From Deltaproteobacteria bacterium (lineage in GTDB: Bacteria > Desulfobacterota > Desulfobacteria > Desulfobacterales > Desulfosarcinaceae), in contig JAHLLR010000008.1 of assembly GCA_020444075.1 (NCBI GenBank), positions 43,746-107,745 of the forward strand: DNA of 64,000 nt, read 5' to 3'. The notes beneath the pieces are model-generated. The model made no database searches. It was given only the letters and a program-made list of their open reading frames with translations, and had not been told where the DNA came from. Of this stretch, positions 8,148-16,627 are shown in pieces. A program made the translations under genes and the position numbers. The number at the start of each line of letters is the position of its first letter. Position 1 is the stretch's first letter.

Positions 8148-8999
8148 CTAATGTGGATTATCGACGGGTTTTCGCCAAACCGTGCAGATCCCGGCTGCGC
8201 TCAGCATGTTGACTGCGCCGGGCATGTGTACCCCGATCGTATCGACTCCGTGGGAATCATCTCCCGGAACGATGTCAATACCCATTTCATTCGCCATTTT
8301 CAGGATTGGCGCCGACAGGTAAGGTTCGGTTTCACCTCTTGACAGCGGACGCAGGTTAAAATCCAGGATCAGGTTCAACCGCCTGACCAATTTGAGATTC
8401 CTGACGATTTTCTCCCATATCACCGGTTTGATCAGTTGTGACCGGTAGCCGGGATCATATATGCGAATGATGTCCAGGTGGCCCACCACGCGTGGCTTCA
8501 ACTCCCGAATCATTTCGTACTGCTGATCGAAATAGGCGGCATACAGCCCGTCCAGTCCGCCGCAGCAATCGGTCGCTTCGTCATAGCAGCGTTTGCTGTA
8601 GTCAAAGGGGATGTCTTTGACATGATGAACGGAACCCACCACATAGTCGGGAGAAAAGGTACGGATCAGCGCTTTTGCAAAGTCGAGGCTTCCGCTGTAA
8701 TCTTCCGTTTCGAACCCGACATAGACCCGGATGTCGTTGGCATATTTTGCCTGAAGGTGACGGCAGGTGGTCATGTAATCGGCAAACCGTTCCTTAAGCG
8801 CTCTGGCGTCCAGTCCGGCACTTTTCTCTTCAGGATAGACAAAGGCATCCGACACCGGTGGCATGTGTTCGGTGATGCCCACCCAGAGGAACCCGTGATC
8901 GATGTAGGCCTTGACAATTTCTTCGAGAGAATCTTTGGCATGGCCGCAGAACTGGCCGCTGTGGCCTCCGTGAACCGACACCAGATTCGGGAATTTCAT
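8148..8999 (-). CDS. PHP-domain histidinol-phosphatase-like hydrolase
   Basis: The 283-aa protein is a PHP metallophosphatase of the HisJ/HisK type. Metal-binding residues are seen in VHGGHS (residues 9-14), FCGH (17-20), GITEHM (about 41), GFETED (about 95), GSVHHV (about 123), GHLDIIR (about 174) and GDDSHG (about 247). The family removes phosphate from histidinol phosphate in histidine synthesis, but related proteins act on other phosphoesters. No other his gene is nearby, so the substrate is unsure. AAAGGAGATAAGCCG lies directly upstream of the ATG. Confidence 0.8.
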   Translation of the reverse strand: MKFPNLVSVHGGHSGQFCGHAKDSLEEIVKAYIDHGFLWVGITEHMPPVSDAFVYPEEKSAGLDARALKERFADYMTTCRHLQAKYANDIRVYVGFETEDYSGSLDFAKALIRTFSPDYVVGSVHHVKDIPFDYSKRCYDEATDCCGGLDGLYAAYFDQQYEMIRELKPRVVGHLDIIRIYDPGYRSQLIKPVIWEKIVRNLKLVRRLNLILDFNLRPLSRGETEPYLSAPILKMANEMGIDIVPGDDSHGVDTIGVHMPGAVNMLSAAGICTVWRKPVDNPH

Positions 9000-9115
9000 C
9001 GGCTTATCTCCTTTCGGTGCTGCGCCTGTCGGATGTCTACAATGTTTTTTTTAAAAAATCGACCGGAGACGCGTTTCGGTTAACCGATCGATGGCATAGC
9101 GCAAAATGCTTCGCC

Positions 9116-9532
9116 CTATCCACCGGTAATGGTGAAGTTTTGCCGGAGCAGATTGACGATGGGGAGGAAAAGGGGGGCAGGCATTTCGGACCATCGGAAC
9201 CAGTCCCAGCGTTCGCATTTATCCGGCTCGTTGACCCGGGCATCGCCAGGCGTTGGATCGGCAATGACAAAAAGGGTTACGTAGTGTTTTTTCTCCTGCT
9301 CAAAGACGTCGTTGGTGAATGGCCCCAACCGCAGGTTCACGATGGACAGACCCGTTTCTTCAAAAAGTTCCCGCCGGGCACAGGCGTCGATGGATTCACC
9401 ATATTCGAGATGGCCGCCGGGGAACTGCCAGGTGCCGGCACCGTGGGCATTTTTGCGTTTGCCCAGCAGCACCCGTCCATCGCGGACAACGATGACGGCC
9501 ACTCCGATATAGGGTCTTTTTTTTTCGTTCAT
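9116..9532 (-). CDS. Nudix hydrolase (MutT/NUDT15-like)
   Basis: The 138-aa protein contains a complete Nudix box from about residue 38 (GGHLEYGES) to 62, including the catalytic RELFEETGL. The opening IGVAVIVVRDGRVLLGKRK and the tail with WDWFRWSEMPAPLFLP resemble NUDT15/MutT-like enzymes that clean nucleoside triphosphate pools. It lies 70 bases downstream of the EtfA fusion and could be the last gene of that transcript, although the link is not functional in any obvious way. Confidence 0.85.
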   Translation of the reverse strand: MNEKKRPYIGVAVIVVRDGRVLLGKRKNAHGAGTWQFPGGHLEYGESIDACARRELFEETGLSIVNLRLGPFTNDVFEQEKKHYVTLFVIADPTPGDARVNEPDKCERWDWFRWSEMPAPLFLPIVNLLRQNFTITGG

Positions 9533-9602
9533 AGCATCCGTCGATCAGCGTATGGTTGAAAGCGATCTTCGGAAGGCCGTTTCCGATTTCCAACGCCGGT
9601 TT

Positions 9603-11228
9603 TCATATCGTATACAAAATCACCAGGCATCGCGTCATTTCCGCGGACAGGCTTTTTAGCTTGTGGGGGGTATTGGAATGGAAATGGATGGATTCCCCTT
9701 CTTTCAAGGTATGCACACGGTTGCCCAAGGTGAATTCCAATTCGCCTTCCATGACGAAGATGAACTCTTCGCCTTCATGCTTGTAGGCCACCGGCTTGTG
9801 ATCGTGGTGGGGCTCGATGGTTACCATGAAGGCCCTCAGGTGGTCATGCTCAGCGCCGGATGTAAGGGTTTCATAGGAGTAGTTACGGGTGCGGTTGACG
9901 TAGGCCTGAGTCCGTTGATCCCGGAACCGCTCTTTTTCTTCCTCTCGCAGAAATGTTCCCGGATCCACGCCGTAGGCGCCGGACAGGCGCAGGAAAAATG
10001 CCACCGGCGGAGAGATGTCACCGGACTCCACACCGGCAATGAACTCCGGCGTCTGGCCGGTCGTCTCGGCCAACTGTTCCTGCGACCAGCCCTGAGCCTC
10101 GCGCAGCGTCCTGATCTTCTCTCCACCGCTCCTCTTTTTCAATTGCACCGGCATGTCCGTGCAGATGTCGTCGGCCAATCGGCGCATGACCGTTTGCCGT
10201 ATTCGCGAGATCAGCATGGGCAGAAAAGTCGGAGCGTCGGCAACCACACCGATGTCCGCCAGCCGAAAGATGGGTGCGGCAGGATCCCGATTGATGGCTA
10301 CGATGGTTCCCGACCCCATGATGCCGGCGGTATACTGGATTGCCCCCGAGGTGCCGACGGAAAACAGCAGGTTCGGGCATACGGTTTTTCCCGTCTGGCC
10401 GATGAGCCGATCCTCTGCGATCCAGTGGTTGAGAACCGGCGGCCGTGTGGCGGCTGCCTGTCCGGCTAAGGCGGCAGCCAATTGCCTAACCTGTCCGAAG
10501 TTCTCCATGCTTCCCAGTCCGGCACCGCCCACTACAACAGTCTGGGCGCTTTCGACATCGTTGCCGGTCTTCGGTGCCGGTCGGCTGGAAACCATCCGGA
10601 TTCCTTTTGTTTCAGGAATGTCCGTCAGGGCCAGGCGTTCGATCCGGCCGCTGCGCGTCGTATCCTTTTCACCGGGTTCTCCGTGGGGTTGAACGGTGGC
10701 AAAACCGGTTCCGCGGCCGGCAGCATAGGTGATTTCGGCCAGGATCTCCCCGCCCCAGGCCGGACAGAGGCCAACGACGGTGCCGGCTTCTCCCGGTCGA
10801 AGATCCACACAGTCCGCTATCAGTCCCGCCCGCGCGGATGCTGCGGTCCGGGCGGCCAGGTCCCTGCCAAAATCGGTGAGGGGAAACAGCACCAGCCGGG
10901 GGCATTGTTCCTTGAATACCGGGGCCAGGGCATCGGCAAATAGATGGGGGGTCGGGGTTGAGAAACGGTCGTTCTCAAATAGATAGATGACATTCGCCCC
11001 CCAGGCGATGGCCTCCTCTTCCACGGTTCCCTGGATCGTACACGCCTCGTCTTCTGAAACGGTCAACAGACCGGTTCCCGCTGGTGTCAGGGAAAAATAG
11101 ACGACCCGATCTCCCGTTTTTCGGGCCAGGTCCGCCGCCTTGGCCACCACCTTGAGACTCAAGTCCAGCAGATGGCGGTTCCGAAGATCGCCGAATACCC
11201 AGATATCGTTGGTTGTCGCCTTGACCAT
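9603..11228 (-). CDS. etfA: Electron transfer flavoprotein alpha subunit fused to XRE regulator and cupin
   Basis: One uninterrupted 541-aa frame joins two kinds of protein. Residues 1-350 are EtfA: an N-terminal ETF domain, then the FAD-binding part with IGQTGKTVCPNL (about 276-287), SGAIQYTAGI (294-303), AINRDPAAPIF (311-321). Residues 365-425 form an XRE-type helix-turn-helix (IRTLREAQGWSQEQLAETTG), and residues 465-541 a small cupin (HKPVAYKHEGEEFIFVMEGE and HFHSNTPHKL). XRE-cupin proteins are normally separate transcription factors of about 180 aa. The gene follows etfB (91 bases) and the acyl-CoA dehydrogenase gene, so the flavoprotein half is expected to carry electrons from that enzyme. 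The linker around 350-365 shows no stop or frameshift. Whether both halves work as one protein is unknown. Confidence 0.9.
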   Translation of the reverse strand: MVKATTNDIWVFGDLRNRHLLDLSLKVVAKAADLARKTGDRVVYFSLTPAGTGLLTVSEDEACTIQGTVEEEAIAWGANVIYLFENDRFSTPTPHLFADALAPVFKEQCPRLVLFPLTDFGRDLAARTAASARAGLIADCVDLRPGEAGTVVGLCPAWGGEILAEITYAAGRGTGFATVQPHGEPGEKDTTRSGRIERLALTDIPETKGIRMVSSRPAPKTGNDVESAQTVVVGGAGLGSMENFGQVRQLAAALAGQAAATRPPVLNHWIAEDRLIGQTGKTVCPNLLFSVGTSGAIQYTAGIMGSGTIVAINRDPAAPIFRLADIGVVADAPTFLPMLISRIRQTVMRRLADDICTDMPVQLKKRSGGEKIRTLREAQGWSQEQLAETTGQTPEFIAGVESGDISPPVAFFLRLSGAYGVDPGTFLREEEKERFRDQRTQAYVNRTRNYSYETLTSGAEHDHLRAFMVTIEPHHDHKPVAYKHEGEEFIFVMEGELEFTLGNRVHTLKEGESIHFHSNTPHKLKSLSAEMTRCLVILYTI

Positions 11229-11319
11229 GATCGTTGCTCGTATGTTTTTCTTTCACCGTTTTCGGAAAATTGTGATTGTAATCGCTATACAGACACCCTG
11301 ATCCTTCTCCCGGGGTGGA

Positions 11320-12090
11320 TCAACCAATCAAACCCGCATCCACCAGCTGTCTGACCAGGTCATCGGCCTGCGTTGCCGGCGTCCCTTGGATCCACTGGCA
11401 GGTCCTCTTTTTTTTGACTGGCTTCATGGAAAGCACTCGCGTGGGCGAGCCGGCATCTCCCACTTGATTCGGATCGAGGCCCACTTGCCCGATGGAAAGG
11501 GTTTCGACGGGCATTTCATCGAAAGCCGCGGCAATGCCTCCCAGCGCCGGGTCCCGTGGTGCGGCTGATGCCGGGTGGATGGTGAGTGCCGCGGGCAGGT
11601 CCAACTCGTAGGTTTCCAGGAATCCGTCCACCTTGCGTTCCACGGTTAGATGTCCGGGGAACCCGTCGATCTTGACAGCACCGGTCACCATGGGGATATC
11701 TAAGCGCACGGCGGTCTGGGGGCCGACCTGGCCGGTGTCGCTGTCCAGGGTGCGCGATCCGAACAGAATCAGGTCAAAAGGCGCCAAATAGTTCACCGCG
11801 GCGCTTAATGCCGTCGATGTCGCCAGGGTGTCGGAGCCGGCCAGGGCCGGATCGCACAGCAGCACGGCGCGGTGGGCCCCGATGGCCAAAGCTTCCCGCA
11901 GGGTTGCGTTGGCGCTGGGCGGTCCCATGGTCAGAACGGTTACCGAACCGCCATGCTTTTCCTTCAATTGAAGGGCCACCTCCAGTGCCGGCCGGTCAAA
12001 GGGATTGAGGGCACATTTATCCGCCCTGCGGACAATTTTCCCCCGGGGTGCGTCGGTAACCACGGATTTGATGCAGACGATGATATGCAA
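11320..12090 (-). CDS. etfB: Electron transfer flavoprotein beta subunit
   Basis: The product starts at the TTG at 12090 (translated LHIIVCIKSVVTDAPRG), which has AGGAG seven bases upstream; an in-frame ATG at 12138 gives 16 extra residues unlike the family. The resulting 256 aa match EtfB length. Family features are the opening IIVCIKSV, CALNPFDRPALEVALQLKE, the nucleotide-binding stretch TLDSDTGQVGPQTAVRLDIP and the recognition-loop-like KVDGFLETYELDLPA. EtfB pairs with EtfA to accept electrons from acyl-CoA dehydrogenases. It lies between the dehydrogenase gene and the fused etfA. Confidence 0.92.
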   Translation of the reverse strand: MHIIVCIKSVVTDAPRGKIVRRADKCALNPFDRPALEVALQLKEKHGGSVTVLTMGPPSANATLREALAIGAHRAVLLCDPALAGSDTLATSTALSAAVNYLAPFDLILFGSRTLDSDTGQVGPQTAVRLDIPMVTGAVKIDGFPGHLTVERKVDGFLETYELDLPAALTIHPASAAPRDPALGGIAAAFDEMPVETLSIGQVGLDPNQVGDAGSPTRVLSMKPVKKKRTCQWIQGTPATQADDLVRQLVDAGLIG

Positions 12091-12157
12091 TGGTGGGCTC
12101 CTAAGGCCGGTTGCTTTTAACATCCGGATCAACTTCACGCATACGGTTTAACGCAAA

Positions 12158-12275
12158 AGGGTTCAAGGATTCGAGGGGTCAAGGGTTCGAGAGAAAACCA
12201 ATACGAAATAAAACCCATTTATATGCATGCCTGCCATTTCCTTTGGATCCTTGGCCCCTGGAATCCTTGAACCCT
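12158..12275. repeat. Inverted repeat, 27-bp arms, inside the acyl-CoA dehydrogenase/ETF operon
   Basis: AGGGTTCAAGGATTCGAGGG (from 12158, arm to 12184) is matched by the complement of 12249-12275 with two mismatches over 27 bp; about 64 bases lie between. The left arm is itself a degenerate 16-bp tandem (AGGGTTCAAGGATTCG then AGGGGTCAAGGGTTCG). It starts 8 bases past the dehydrogenase stop and ends before the etfB start, so the mRNA could form a long hairpin there. No T-run follows. Confidence 0.75.
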
Positions 12276-12282
12276 CTGGTTC

Positions 12283-13425
12283 TTATTCCTCCAATACGCT
12301 TTTGGCAATGACCATGCGATGAATCTCCGAAGTGCCTTCATAGATACGGGTGACCCGTGCATCCCGGTAGTAGCGCTCCACTGGGTAGGACTTGCTGTAT
12401 CCATAGCCGCCGTGGATCTGGACTGCCATATCCGTCACGCGGGTGGCCGTTTCGGAGGCGAACAGCTTGGCCATGGCCGACTCCTTTGAAAAGGGCAGAC
12501 GCCTGTCTTTCAGTGCCGCAGCCCGATAAACCATGAGCCGGGCGGCATCCACCCCGGTGGCCATGTCGGCGATCATGGTCTGGATCGCCTGGTGACGTTC
12601 GATGGGGACTCCGAACTGCTGCCGCTGCCGGGCATAGCGTACCGCTTCTTCCAGAGCCGCCTGGGCAATCCCTACCGCCTGGGCGCCGATTCCCATGCGC
12701 CCGGTGTCCAGCGCGGCCAGGCCTATTTTAAGGCCCACGCCTTCCCGGGCCAACAGGTTTGTTCTGGGCACCCGGCAGTCGTTTAGGCGGATGGAGCAGA
12801 CCGGGTTGGCCCGCATGCCGCAAAGGTCTTCCAGGTCTCCCACGACAAAACCGTCTGTACCCCGCTCGGCCACCACCACGCTGATGCCCCGTCGTCCCGC
12901 CGCCGGATCCGTTCGGCAGAAGATCAGGCAGACGTCGGCGATGCCGCCGTTGGTTACAAAAACTTTATTGGCGTTGACCACGTAAGTATCCCCATCGGAC
13001 CGAGCCGTGGCTTCGATTCCGCCGGCATCGGAGCCGGCATTGGGCTCGGTGAGGCAGAAAGCGCCGATTTTTTCTCCCCGGGCCAGGGGAGGAACCCATT
13101 GGTCGATCTGCGCCTGGCTGCCGAAGGCCATGATGGGGTAGACGGCTACGCTGTTGTGGACGGAGACGCATAGGCCGATGGCGGCGCTGACCCTAGAAAT
13201 TTCTTCGATGGCGATGGCATAGCTGACGGCGTCCAGGCCGGCGCCTCCCAGCGTTTTTGGGACCTGGATTCCGAAATAACCCAGCGCACCCATTTTTTCG
13301 ATCACTTCCCAGGGGAAGCGGGCCTCCTGATCAATCTGCGCGGCAATCGGTCGAAGCTCCCGATCGCAGAACCGGCGTACTGACTGCCGAAGGGTGCGAT
13401 GTTTTTCTTCCAGCAGCATTTCCAT
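12283..13425 (-). CDS. Acyl-CoA dehydrogenase
   Basis: The 380-aa enzyme oxidises an acyl-CoA to the 2-enoyl-CoA with FAD and passes electrons to ETF. Start ATG at 13425 ([14 protein letters not shown]) is preferred over the TTG at 13449. The substrate/FAD signature [14 protein letters not shown] sits near residue 122, and the C-terminal signature [19 protein letters not shown] is followed by [10 protein letters not shown], whose glutamate is the catalytic base position in the short-chain enzymes. Neighbouring etfB and etfA complete an electron-transfer unit. Chain-length preference cannot be told from sequence alone. Confidence 0.93.
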   Translation of the reverse strand: MEMLLEEKHRTLRQSVRRFCDRELRPIAAQIDQEARFPWEVIEKMGALGYFGIQVPKTLGGAGLDAVSYAIAIEEISRVSAAIGLCVSVHNSVAVYPIMAFGSQAQIDQWVPPLARGEKIGAFCLTEPNAGSDAGGIEATARSDGDTYVVNANKVFVTNGGIADVCLIFCRTDPAAGRRGISVVVAERGTDGFVVGDLEDLCGMRANPVCSIRLNDCRVPRTNLLAREGVGLKIGLAALDTGRMGIGAQAVGIAQAALEEAVRYARQRQQFGVPIERHQAIQTMIADMATGVDAARLMVYRAAALKDRRLPFSKESAMAKLFASETATRVTDMAVQIHGGYGYSKSYPVERYYRDARVTRIYEGTSEIHRMVIAKSVLEE

Positions 13426-13600
13426 AAGATGTCTGATCCTAGTTGACAATCCTTGGGTTGATGGACGCTGTTGCAGCTATCAGAATTTGCCGGGTGCGTC
13501 AATGATCCCCCATCGGCCGACAGATAAATTTCAAATTGAAGCAGCTGGCAAATGGTGATACCACCGGTTTGGCGCAGTGGCACGCACCGGCTGGGAGATC

Positions 13601-14053
13601 ATGAAAAATCAAACCGCAATAACCCGAAAATATCCTGACGCACCCCGACCGGCGGTGGGAGCGGTGGTTTTCAAGGACGATACCGTGCTGCTGGTTCTGC
13701 GAGGCAATTCTCCCTCCCGGGGCATGTGGGCTATCCCCGGCGGTAGTGTGCGTCTGGGTGAAACGCTTCAGGCCGCTGCCGAACGGGAGATTCTCGAGGA
13801 GACCGGCGTGGTGATCCGGGCTGGGGACCCGATTCTTGTCTTTGATGCCATTGAACGCGACAATCGCGGCGCGGTGCGGTTTCATTACGTGATCGTGGAT
13901 CTGACTGCCGACTATGTGAGCGGTGTGCCCCGGGCGGGAGACGATGCCGCTGATGCCAGGTGGATAAGGGAATCGGAGTTGGGGCGGTTGCCGGTGAATC
14001 CTGCCACCCGTCGCCTGCTTGCGGAAAAATTCAATTTTGGAAGACAGGCCTGA
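13601..14053 (+). CDS. Nudix hydrolase (ADP-ribose pyrophosphatase-like)
   Basis: The 150-aa protein begins at ATG 13601 (MKNQTAITRKYPDAPRP); a GTG at 13577 is possible but less likely. The Nudix box starts with GGSVRLGETLQ near residue 47 and includes REILEETGV. AIPGG before it and PDAPRPAVGAVVF at the front recall the ADP-ribose pyrophosphatase branch. Its stop codon overlaps the start of the next gene (ATGA at 14053), so the two are translationally coupled. Substrate not predictable. Confidence 0.85.
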   Translation: MKNQTAITRKYPDAPRPAVGAVVFKDDTVLLVLRGNSPSRGMWAIPGGSVRLGETLQAAAEREILEETGVVIRAGDPILVFDAIERDNRGAVRFHYVIVDLTADYVSGVPRAGDDAADARWIRESELGRLPVNPATRRLLAEKFNFGRQA

Positions 14054-15024
14054 TGACAGCCATTACTGACAACGACAAAGACCGGATGCGGCAATGGGGC
14101 AGGGACGGTGACGGCGACATTAACCTTCGATATGCGACCACCGGTCATCCGATGGATGCAAGGTTCCAAGCCTTTGTCGACCAGGTGGTCAATCTGGTAC
14201 CCCGTGTCCGGACGAAAAAAGACGGCGATGCGATGGTTTCCCTGCCCACCCTGTTCATCGGCAGCCATGTGGGCTATCAGGCCCTGCCTGTGGGCCGGGA
14301 ACTGGTGCCGTTTCTGGCTGTATTGAGGGATGACAGCGCGTTTGCGGATCGCATCGCCCCGGATGTGCGGCAGCGGTTGGCACAGCTGCGAGCCCCGTCC
14401 CTGGTCAAGGTGTACATCACCCCCCACTGCCCCTTCTGTCCGACCGCCGTTTCCGTTCTGCTGGGCCTTGCCGGCTGCAGCGACCGGGTCCGGGTAACCG
14501 TCATCGACGGTGAGCTGTTTCCTGACGCAGCCCAAAAGGACCGCGTCACTGCAGCACCCACGGTGATCCTGGACGACCAGTTCCGCTGGACCGGATCTGT
14601 GGATGCCGGTGAGCTGGTCACCCTGATGCTGGACCGGGATCCGGTCGGCCTGGGTGCCGAGGCCCTGAGAAGCATGATCGAAGAGGGCGATGCCGAAGGC
14701 GTGGCCAGGATGATGGCCGAACGCGGAAAGATTTTTCCCGCCTTTGTCGACCTGCTGGTCCATCCGCGGTGGTCCGTTCGGTTGGGCGCCATGGTGTCAT
14801 TCGAAACCCTGGCAGGGTTTGCTCCGGGGCTTGCCGCCGGGCTTGTCGACCCGTTGATGACGCTTTTTGCGGATGTGGATGACATGGTCAAAGGGGATCT
14901 GATTCATGTGATAGGAGAGTCGGGAAATAAGGCGGCACTGCCGTTTTTATCGACCGTGGCCACGGGGGACTACGACGAGGAAGTTCGATCGGCAGCCGTG
15001 GAAGCCATCGAAAAACTCAACTGA
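14053..15024 (+). CDS. Thioredoxin-fold protein with C-terminal HEAT-like repeats
   Basis: The start ATG at 14053 overlaps the Nudix stop by the ATGA arrangement and gives 323 aa. The N-terminal half (about residues 10-200) resembles the tandem thioredoxin-fold proteins of the PDO/glutaredoxin-like type; the second fold holds a CPFC redox motif in YITPHCPFCPTAVSVLLG and a cis-proline candidate in AAPTVILDD. From about residue 215 come helical repeats (PRWSVRLGAMVSFETLAG, GDLIHVIGESGNKAALPFL) that look like HEAT or PBS-lyase repeats. A protein-disulfide or redox-sensing role with a protein-binding tail is an inference. Its coupling to a Nudix gene is unusual. Confidence 0.75.
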   Translation: MTAITDNDKDRMRQWGRDGDGDINLRYATTGHPMDARFQAFVDQVVNLVPRVRTKKDGDAMVSLPTLFIGSHVGYQALPVGRELVPFLAVLRDDSAFADRIAPDVRQRLAQLRAPSLVKVYITPHCPFCPTAVSVLLGLAGCSDRVRVTVIDGELFPDAAQKDRVTAAPTVILDDQFRWTGSVDAGELVTLMLDRDPVGLGAEALRSMIEEGDAEGVARMMAERGKIFPAFVDLLVHPRWSVRLGAMVSFETLAGFAPGLAAGLVDPLMTLFADVDDMVKGDLIHVIGESGNKAALPFLSTVATGDYDEEVRSAAVEAIEKLN

Positions 15025-15195
15025 TGCCTCTTACGGATAAGGTGGCGGTCAATCCGAAGGCCCTTCATCGCGGGGAAGCATGTCCTTCCAATCCTTTTAG
15101 CGGTAGAGATCCTTTCCAAGACAATAGATGCATTCCGGGAGAAATGCCGCATCGTCCAACCGCCCCGGACCGGGAATGAAGTCGCTTAATCATCC

Positions 15196-15316
15196 ATTGA
15201 AGAACCTCGCAGCAAGCTGCGAGGAATCTTCGACCGTAAGGAATTCTGTATATTTTTTTGGTTTGCTCGCTAACCCCGCCGCAAGCGACGGGGAATGCGC
15301 TCGCTGTTGCGGTTCA
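15196..15316 (+). repeat. 121-bp dispersed repeat, copy 1
   Basis: This 121-bp sequence reappears in opposite orientation at 17797-17917 with only about three mismatches. It contains two related 20-nt hairpins with AA loops, CCTCGCAGCAAGCTGCGAGG (from 15205) and CCCCGCCGCAAGCGACGGGG (from 15274), the first extended by GAAGA/TCTTC flanks, and a central T-run. Pairs of similar palindromes suggest a REP/BIME-like or non-autonomous mobile element. No transposase is nearby. Confidence 0.85.
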
Positions 15317-15338
15317 AACGCGGGCCCCTTTTTTCATT

Positions 15339-15367
15339 TTGACAATCGGCCATCTTTACTCTTTAAT
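15339..15367 (+). promoter_or_regulatory. Sigma-70-type promoter
   Basis: TTGACA (15339-15344) and TTTAAT (15362-15367) are separated by exactly 17 bases. The predicted start of transcription lies about 30 bases before the ATG of the 63-aa membrane protein at 15407. Confidence 0.6.
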
Positions 15368-15406
15368 AGAGCCTCCGAGATCCAATACTTTTCAGGAGAT
15401 CATGGG

Positions 15407-15598
15407 ATGAACACGCAGACGCTGATACTGACCGTTCTGGTTTTTTGGCTGATCATGGGCCTTGCCTTTTTGTCCGCATACTCTGAAGTGAAACGCACCG
15501 GGGGAACCCTGGTGGATGCCATGCGCAACAATGAAACCTTTTTTTTCATCATCAGCATCATTGTGGGGCTGGTGGCGGTGGCCTTCAAACTGGCATGA
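15407..15598 (+). CDS. 63-aa two-helix membrane protein
   Basis: The small product has two hydrophobic helices (about residues 6-24 and 46-62) joined by a polar loop SEVKRTGGTLVDAMRNNE. CAGGAGAT lies eight bases before the ATG at 15407, and a good promoter stands at 15339-15367, which supports a real gene even though the frame is open further upstream. No family name is known to me. It converges with trmJ. Function unknown. Confidence 0.65.
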   Translation: MNTQTLILTVLVFWLIMGLAFLSAYSEVKRTGGTLVDAMRNNETFFFIISIIVGLVAVAFKLA

Positions 15599-15610
15599 TT
15601 GATGCCATTT

Positions 15611-16351
15611 TTACTTTCTTCCAGACAGCCGCTTCCGTTCCCCTTCGATCCAGTCAATCCGGCTCCATAATCCTTGCAGGATGCGTACCTCCCGGTCATT
15701 GAGGCCGGTGCGGCCGAAAAGCCGGCGGAACGTCCGCAGGACATGGTCCGGATTCTGGGGGTCCAGGTATTCGGCCGCCAGCAGTGTCCGGCGCATGTGC
15801 TGGAACATGTTCTCTACGTCGACGGCCTGGGCCGGTGCCTGGTCGTCATTGGAAACCGTTGCGACATCCATCGCCCCTTTGCGAAGTTCGTAAAGCAAAA
15901 GAGAGACCGCATGGGACAGGTTCATGGAGGGATAGGCGCAGTCGGTGGGAATACTCACGAAAAACTGGCACAGGTCCAGTTCGCTGGTGTGAAGGCCCCG
16001 ATCTTCGCGACCGAATACGAAGGCCACCCGGCTGTTTGGCGATTGAGACAGTGCATGAGCGGCTCCCTGCTCCGGGGTCAAAAAATCCTCACGATATTTA
16101 CCGAACCGGCGGGTGGTGCCGAATGCCAGGTGGCAGTCGGCCAGCGCCCGTTGCAGGTTCGGGAAAACCGGTGCATGGCTCAAAATCGATTCGGCCTTGA
16201 GCGCCATCCGCCGGGCGTCAAGTGACCGGTATGCGCTACAGGGGTTCACCAGACGAAGGTCCGAGCAGCCGAAATTCATCATGCATCGGCACACCGACCC
16301 CACATTGATCGGCCCCTGGGGCTCCACGAGAACAATGCTGACATTATCCAT
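15611..16351 (-). CDS. trmJ: SpoU-type tRNA/rRNA methyltransferase (TrmJ-like)
   Basis: The 246-aa protein, starting at ATG 16351 (MDNVSIVLVEPQGPINVGSV) with GAGGA upstream, is a trefoil-knot SPOUT methyltransferase. Motif 1 is PQGPINVGSVCRCMMNFG, motif 2 FVFGREDRGLHTSEL near residue 110, motif 3 IPTDCAYPSMNLSHAVSLLL near 130. TrmJ methylates the ribose at tRNA position 32; the C-terminal extension of about 90 aa suits TrmJ rather than TrmL. Exact target not provable from sequence. Confidence 0.85.
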   Translation of the reverse strand: MDNVSIVLVEPQGPINVGSVCRCMMNFGCSDLRLVNPCSAYRSLDARRMALKAESILSHAPVFPNLQRALADCHLAFGTTRRFGKYREDFLTPEQGAAHALSQSPNSRVAFVFGREDRGLHTSELDLCQFFVSIPTDCAYPSMNLSHAVSLLLYELRKGAMDVATVSNDDQAPAQAVDVENMFQHMRRTLLAAEYLDPQNPDHVLRTFRRLFGRTGLNDREVRILQGLWSRIDWIEGERKRLSGRK

Positions 16352-16396
16352 TCTGTTCCTCGATGATATGAAAGCCGACCCCACGTTCGCACACGG

Positions 16397-16627
16397 TTAT
16401 CCTTTTCCACCGGCTCGCCGGCGGACACTTACCTTGAGGATCAGGATCACCAGTGGCGCCAGGTGATAGAACAGATCGAAGATGTCCAAGGGTTTAGAAA
16501 GCGCCCCTTGCCTGAGCATGATCAGCTTTTCCATTACGTGGGGCATGGGTTTGAACGGAGCCAGCAGCATGAATATCGCCAATGGTATCAAAACGGCATA
16601 AGGAATTTTTTTGAGCACGGTGACCAC
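16397..16627 (-). CDS. Small two-helix membrane protein of the family often labelled RND transporter
   Basis: The GTG at 16627 has GGAGG seven bases upstream and gives a 76-aa protein, MVTVLKKIPYAVLIPLAIFM. Two hydrophobic helices (about 8-25 and 55-70) flank KPMPHVMEKLIMLRQGALSKPLDIFDLFYH. This pattern is that of short proteins which databases often call RND transporter, although they are far too small to be one. True function unknown. It ends 45 bases before the trmJ start on the same strand, so the two may be cotranscribed. Confidence 0.7.
   Translation of the reverse strand: MVTVLKKIPYAVLIPLAIFMLLAPFKPMPHVMEKLIMLRQGALSKPLDIFDLFYHLAPLVILILKVSVRRRAGGKG

Larger units (their letters stand above)
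15025..15406. other. Intergenic region with 121-bp repeat and promoter
   Basis: This 382-base gap contains repeat copy 1 (15196-15316) and, 22 bases after it, a near-consensus promoter for the 63-aa membrane protein. The first 170 bases show nothing I can name. Confidence 0.5.
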
